From an uncultured Thiodictyon sp. (GTDB lineage Bacteria > Pseudomonadota > Gammaproteobacteria > Chromatiales > Chromatiaceae), in assembly GCF_903946935.1 (NCBI RefSeq), contig NZ_CAJAXH010000035.1, positions 1 to 55,008 of the forward strand: DNA of 55,008 nt, in the 5' to 3' direction. Positions 52,759 to 55,008 of this stretch are shown piece after piece. The first letter of the stretch is position 1. Each line of letters begins with the position of its first letter. A program made the position numbers and the translations under genes. The notes under the pieces were generated by a model. It was given only the letters and a program-made list of their open reading frames with translations. It was not told where the DNA came from and did not search any database.

Positions 52759-53016
52759 ATGATCTACACCGCCGTTCGCCACCCCGGCGCCGCCGCCCGT
52801 ATCCAAGGGGCTACGGCCCCGGCTTCGGTTGCGCGGCTAAACCCCATTGCTGAGAGAATACTTGCCAACTATCGGCTAATCATCGGCACGCATCCCCAAT
52901 CACCCGCAGCCACAAACCTAACGGCTGCGCGCATTCTTTCCAGTTATCGCGGTGTTATTGGCCCCGGGATTGCGCGCAACCTGCTTGCCCCGATCCGGGC
53001 ATTCGGGGGCGCTTAA
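52759..53016 (+). CDS. Small protein with a duplicated RIL-x2-YR motif
   Basis: An 85-residue protein in which one motif occurs twice: AERILANYRLIIG (about residues 31-43) and AARILSSYRGVIG (about 56-68). The rest is Ala/Pro-rich. ATG 52759 has GGAGG at 52749-52753. The next gene begins 2 bp after its stop. The motif resembles the repeats in the last gene of the window (AAIYAARRPL). Function unknown. Confidence 0.65.
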   Translation: MIYTAVRHPGAAARIQGATAPASVARLNPIAERILANYRLIIGTHPQSPAATNLTAARILSSYRGVIGPGIARNLLAPIRAFGGA

Positions 53017-53018
53017 TC

Positions 53019-53255
53019 ATGGTCACAGACTTTTCAGATGTGCTTGCTTCCCTGGCCGGCGCCCGTCAAAAGTATGATGAGGCTCGCAAGGAGTTGGAGA
53101 GCATGAAGCGCCGCCGTGAAGATATCGCCGCCCGTTCTGCCGTGTTGCCAGAACTTGACGCGCGAATTGGTCAAGCCGAGGTAGACCTTGCCGAAATGCT
53201 CAATGCAGCCAATCGGATGGGAATCACTATTGACAGAGGCGTCATAATTTCATAG
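53019..53255 (+). CDS. Small coiled-coil protein
   Basis: A 78-residue product dominated by a heptad-type coiled coil (LASLAGARQKYDEARKELESMKRRREDIA and LDARIGQAEVDLAEML). It follows the preceding small gene by 2 bp, so they share a transcript. No family recognised. Confidence 0.65.
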   Translation: MVTDFSDVLASLAGARQKYDEARKELESMKRRREDIAARSAVLPELDARIGQAEVDLAEMLNAANRMGITIDRGVIIS

Positions 53256-53334
53256 CTACCCAGCATCATCGAGCCCACATAAGCGGCATAGCCGCTCGAT
53301 GTTCGGCACCCTTCGCCATTGAGAGGAAAAAGAT

Positions 53335-54021
53335 ATGTTCACCAAAAAACCAGTTGAAAACGGCGATCTTCCGGCACTGCTGAATGTCAAAACCAGTACG
53401 GAGGCCCGCGCCAATATCGCCAAGTCCGAAACGTGGACGGCCGACACCGCGCGCGAAATCGAGCGCCTTGAAGCCGAGCGGACTTCGGCCCTGTTGAACG
53501 GTTCTGACGAGGATGTTGACGCCTTGGACGGCGCGCTACAAGCCGCCCGACGCCGCCGGGATCGCCTGGCCGCCACGATCCAGCGGCTTGGCGAGCAAGC
53601 CCTGGATCTGGAAGCCGCAGAACTGCGCACGGCTGCCCGCGAGGCCATTGCCAGGGCGAAGGCTGGGCATAAGAAGTACCCCGCCATGCTGGACAAGTAC
53701 CAAGCTGCCGCCAATCTTATCGGCGCTTTGGTTGCGGAAACGATTGAGCTTAATCAAGTCGCCTTTGATGCCCGGAAATTGGCGAAGGAAGCGGGGCTTG
53801 ATAATAGCGAGTGGGATCACCTGACGACCCCGGCCGGGATGATGTCGACTCCCGATCAAAAGGTTGTGAAGGATGTTCCCGGCGGAGTGGAAGAAGGCAC
53901 AATTAAAGGCCGACACGTTCTTGACTTGGAAAGGCCGCCATGGCTCCAAGGAATCTCTTTGCCTGCTCCATTTGGCGGTGCGATGATCGTCCAGCGGGGT
54001 AATTTCCCCAGCCATTACTGA
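53335..54021 (+). CDS. Coiled-coil protein of unknown function
   Basis: A 228-residue protein: a coiled coil from about residue 30 to 150 (ARANIAKSETWTADTAREIERL, QAARRRRDRLAATIQRLGEQAL) and a C-terminal part with Pro and Gly (TPAGMMSTPDQKVV, WLQGISLPAPFGGA). GAGAGG precedes ATG 53335. The shape would fit a scaffold or assembly protein of a phage-like element, but nothing in the sequence proves it. Confidence 0.65.
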   Translation: MFTKKPVENGDLPALLNVKTSTEARANIAKSETWTADTAREIERLEAERTSALLNGSDEDVDALDGALQAARRRRDRLAATIQRLGEQALDLEAAELRTAAREAIARAKAGHKKYPAMLDKYQAAANLIGALVAETIELNQVAFDARKLAKEAGLDNSEWDHLTTPAGMMSTPDQKVVKDVPGGVEEGTIKGRHVLDLERPPWLQGISLPAPFGGAMIVQRGNFPSHY

Positions 54022-54169
54022 TCGGGAATACACGTCGGCTTGCACCGAGTGCATCAAAGGGTCGCTTTTCAAAATCGACCCTTCCAAGTCTGCTGAATTG
54101 CTCCTGATTCAGTGCCGCGCAGCCCTCATACATCTTAAAGCCACACAACGCAATCACAGGACAGAACCC

Positions 54170-54592
54170 ATGTCATTGAGTAATGTCGACGTAGCCGCCA
54201 TCTATGCCGCTCGCCGTCCGCTAGCTGCCACCCAACGCAATACGCAACCTGCCCCGGGTGCCTTGATCGACGTAGCCGCCATCTATGCCGCCCGCCGTCC
54301 GCTGGCTGCCCCCCAACGCAATACCCAACCCGCCCCGAGTGCCTTGATCGACATAGCCGCCATCTATGCCGCTCGCCGTCCGCTGGCTGCCCCCCAACGC
54401 AATACCCAACCTGCCCCGCGTGCCTTGATCGACGTAGCCGCCATCTATGCCGCTCGCAGCCATCTGACTGGCACCCAACGCAATACGCAGACTGCCCGGG
54501 GTGGCTTGATCGACGCAGACGCCATTTATGCCGCTCGCCGTCTTGGGTTGGGCCAGTCCGAGCACGTTCCCTCTAACTGCGGCTGGCGATGA
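54170..54592 (+). CDS. Tandem-repeat protein with DVAAIYAARRPLA units
   Basis: A 140-residue protein made of five 27-residue units, each with [VI]AAIYAAR, then QRNTQPAP and a Leu-Ile-Asp end; the last units are more diverged (DADAIYAARRLG). There are no hydrophobic helices. ATG 54170 is chosen because it lies directly before the repeats; the frame is open to 54098. The regular, short exposed motif suggests binding several copies of one partner. Family unknown. Confidence 0.65.
   Translation: MSLSNVDVAAIYAARRPLAATQRNTQPAPGALIDVAAIYAARRPLAAPQRNTQPAPSALIDIAAIYAARRPLAAPQRNTQPAPRALIDVAAIYAARSHLTGTQRNTQTARGGLIDADAIYAARRLGLGQSEHVPSNCGWR
54191..54592 (+). repeat. 81-bp tandem repeats, five units
   Basis: The unit starts GTAGCCGCCATCTATGCC and recurs at 54191, 54272, 54353, 54434 and 54515 with constant 81-bp spacing. 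The first four are highly similar; the fifth is partly diverged. Confidence 0.9.
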
Positions 54593-54668
54593 TCGCCGGG
54601 GCTTGTGGTCGGCTGCATCAAGGCGCCCTTTACCAAGGTCCGGGGCACCCCCAAGGCCCTGGCACTGG

Positions 54669-55008
54669 CGCCGCGGTCGGATCGAGGTCCGGCCGGTACT
54701 GACGGGCGGTCGGCTTCCAGGATCGCCCCCGGCTGCACCTCCTGGCCCTTCACCCATGGCGATGGGCACCGGCTGCACCTTCGTCACTGGCGCCGATGAT
54801 CGAGGTCGGCAAGCTCAAGGCCGTGTGGCGTCCGGGTGGAGCTGCGCCGCGGTCGGATCGAGGTCCGGCCGGTACTGGCGGGCGGTCGCCTTCCAGGATC
54901 GCCCCCGGCTGCACCTCCTGGCCCTTCACCCAGGGCGATGGGCACCGGCTGCACCTGGCCACTGGCGCCGATGATCGAGGTCGGCAAGCTCAAGGCCGTG
55001 TGGCGTCC
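54669..55008. repeat. 176-bp tandem duplication running into the window end
   Basis: The sequence from CGCCGCGGTCGGATCGAGG (54669) to GGCCGTGTGGCGTCC (54832) recurs at 54845-55008 with about 176-bp offset, one 1-bp indel and a few substitutions. No gene with recognisable motifs is visible in 54593-55008 on either strand, although several frames are open. It may be the start of a longer array. Confidence 0.8.

Larger units (their letters stand above)
44885..55008 (+). mobile_element. Integrative element inserted at tRNA-Gly, left end (P4-like replication module)
   Basis: Immediately after the tRNA a tyrosine integrase is encoded, then only unfamiliar small genes, a ParB-like protein, a P4-type primase-zinc/SF3-helicase pair and repeat proteins, nearly all on the plus strand. 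The tRNA 3' half (about 44850-44884) would be the attL core. I see no second copy of it before the window ends, so the right border lies outside. No terminase, portal, capsid, relaxase or conjugation genes are visible. It may be a phage satellite, a decayed prophage or an integrative plasmid-like element. In E. coli the same tRNA is followed by cysT and leuZ; such tRNAs would have been pushed to the far side. Confidence 0.8.

Noticed and set aside
45000-55008. Right attachment site (second copy of the tRNA-Gly 3' end)
   Set aside because: Reading through the region I found no repeat of the T-arm/acceptor sequence; the right border is probably beyond the window.

Overview
The window reads as high-GC chromosomal DNA of a gammaproteobacterium. 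FabA, the uvrY-uvrC-pgsA-tRNA-Gly order known from Escherichia coli, an ilvI/ilvH/ilvC-type cluster and CpdA all point that way. The number of intergenic inverted-repeat families, and the mix of accessory genes (CHAT/STAND protein, DUF3160, SUMF1-type protein, Uma2), resemble purple sulfur bacteria (Chromatiaceae). That family-level placement is my inference; no photosynthesis or sulfur-oxidation gene lies here to settle it.

Layout. 1-4100: a MITE-like element, then a CHAT-STAND-TPR protein with a small membrane-anchored partner, a probable conflict or immunity cassette. 4159-8539: a DUF1015 protein and a large hybrid histidine kinase whose C-terminal Hpt domain and downstream response-regulator/GGDEF gene appear decayed. 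8577-13772 (minus): a Gld-type ABC exporter (ATPase, fused permease/GldG subunit, DUF4340 subunit). 14351-20788: a secreted SUMF1-fold protein, a small secreted protein, a DUF4160/DUF2442 pair, a CapA-like phosphoesterase and a large secreted DUF3160 protein. 21139-28635: leuA (long type), a polysaccharide deacetylase whose signal peptide is supplied by an interspersed repeat, a Uma2-family nuclease, a TrpB2-type tryptophan synthase beta chain, a LysM coiled-coil protein and cpdA. 28835-33474: rubrerythrin and a type III-like restriction-modification pair (res, mod). 33899-37821: an unrecognised conserved protein, a 13 x 21-bp minisatellite, fabA, proS and a DUF4124 protein. 38103-44884: the ilv genes for branched-chain amino acids, then uvrY, uvrC, pgsA and tRNA-Gly(GCC).

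44885 to the window end: an integrative element inserted at the 3' end of tRNA-Gly. It encodes a tyrosine integrase, a run of small overlapping genes, a ParB-like protein with a 30-bp perfect palindrome inside its gene, a P4-type replication pair (zinc-binding primase domain plus SF3 helicase), an iteron-like inverted repeat just after the helicase, a free-standing FtsH-like (M41) protease domain, and several small proteins built from short tandem peptide repeats. No structural phage genes and no right attachment site are visible before the window ends. It may be a phage satellite or plasmid-like integrative element of a kind I cannot match to a named family. It is the strongest candidate here for an undescribed system; the CHAT-STAND-TPR cassette is second.

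Large parts of the DNA show open frames on the opposite strand, because GC-rich coding sequence rarely makes stops in other frames. I did not annotate these. All functional calls come from reading motifs by eye; no database search was possible.
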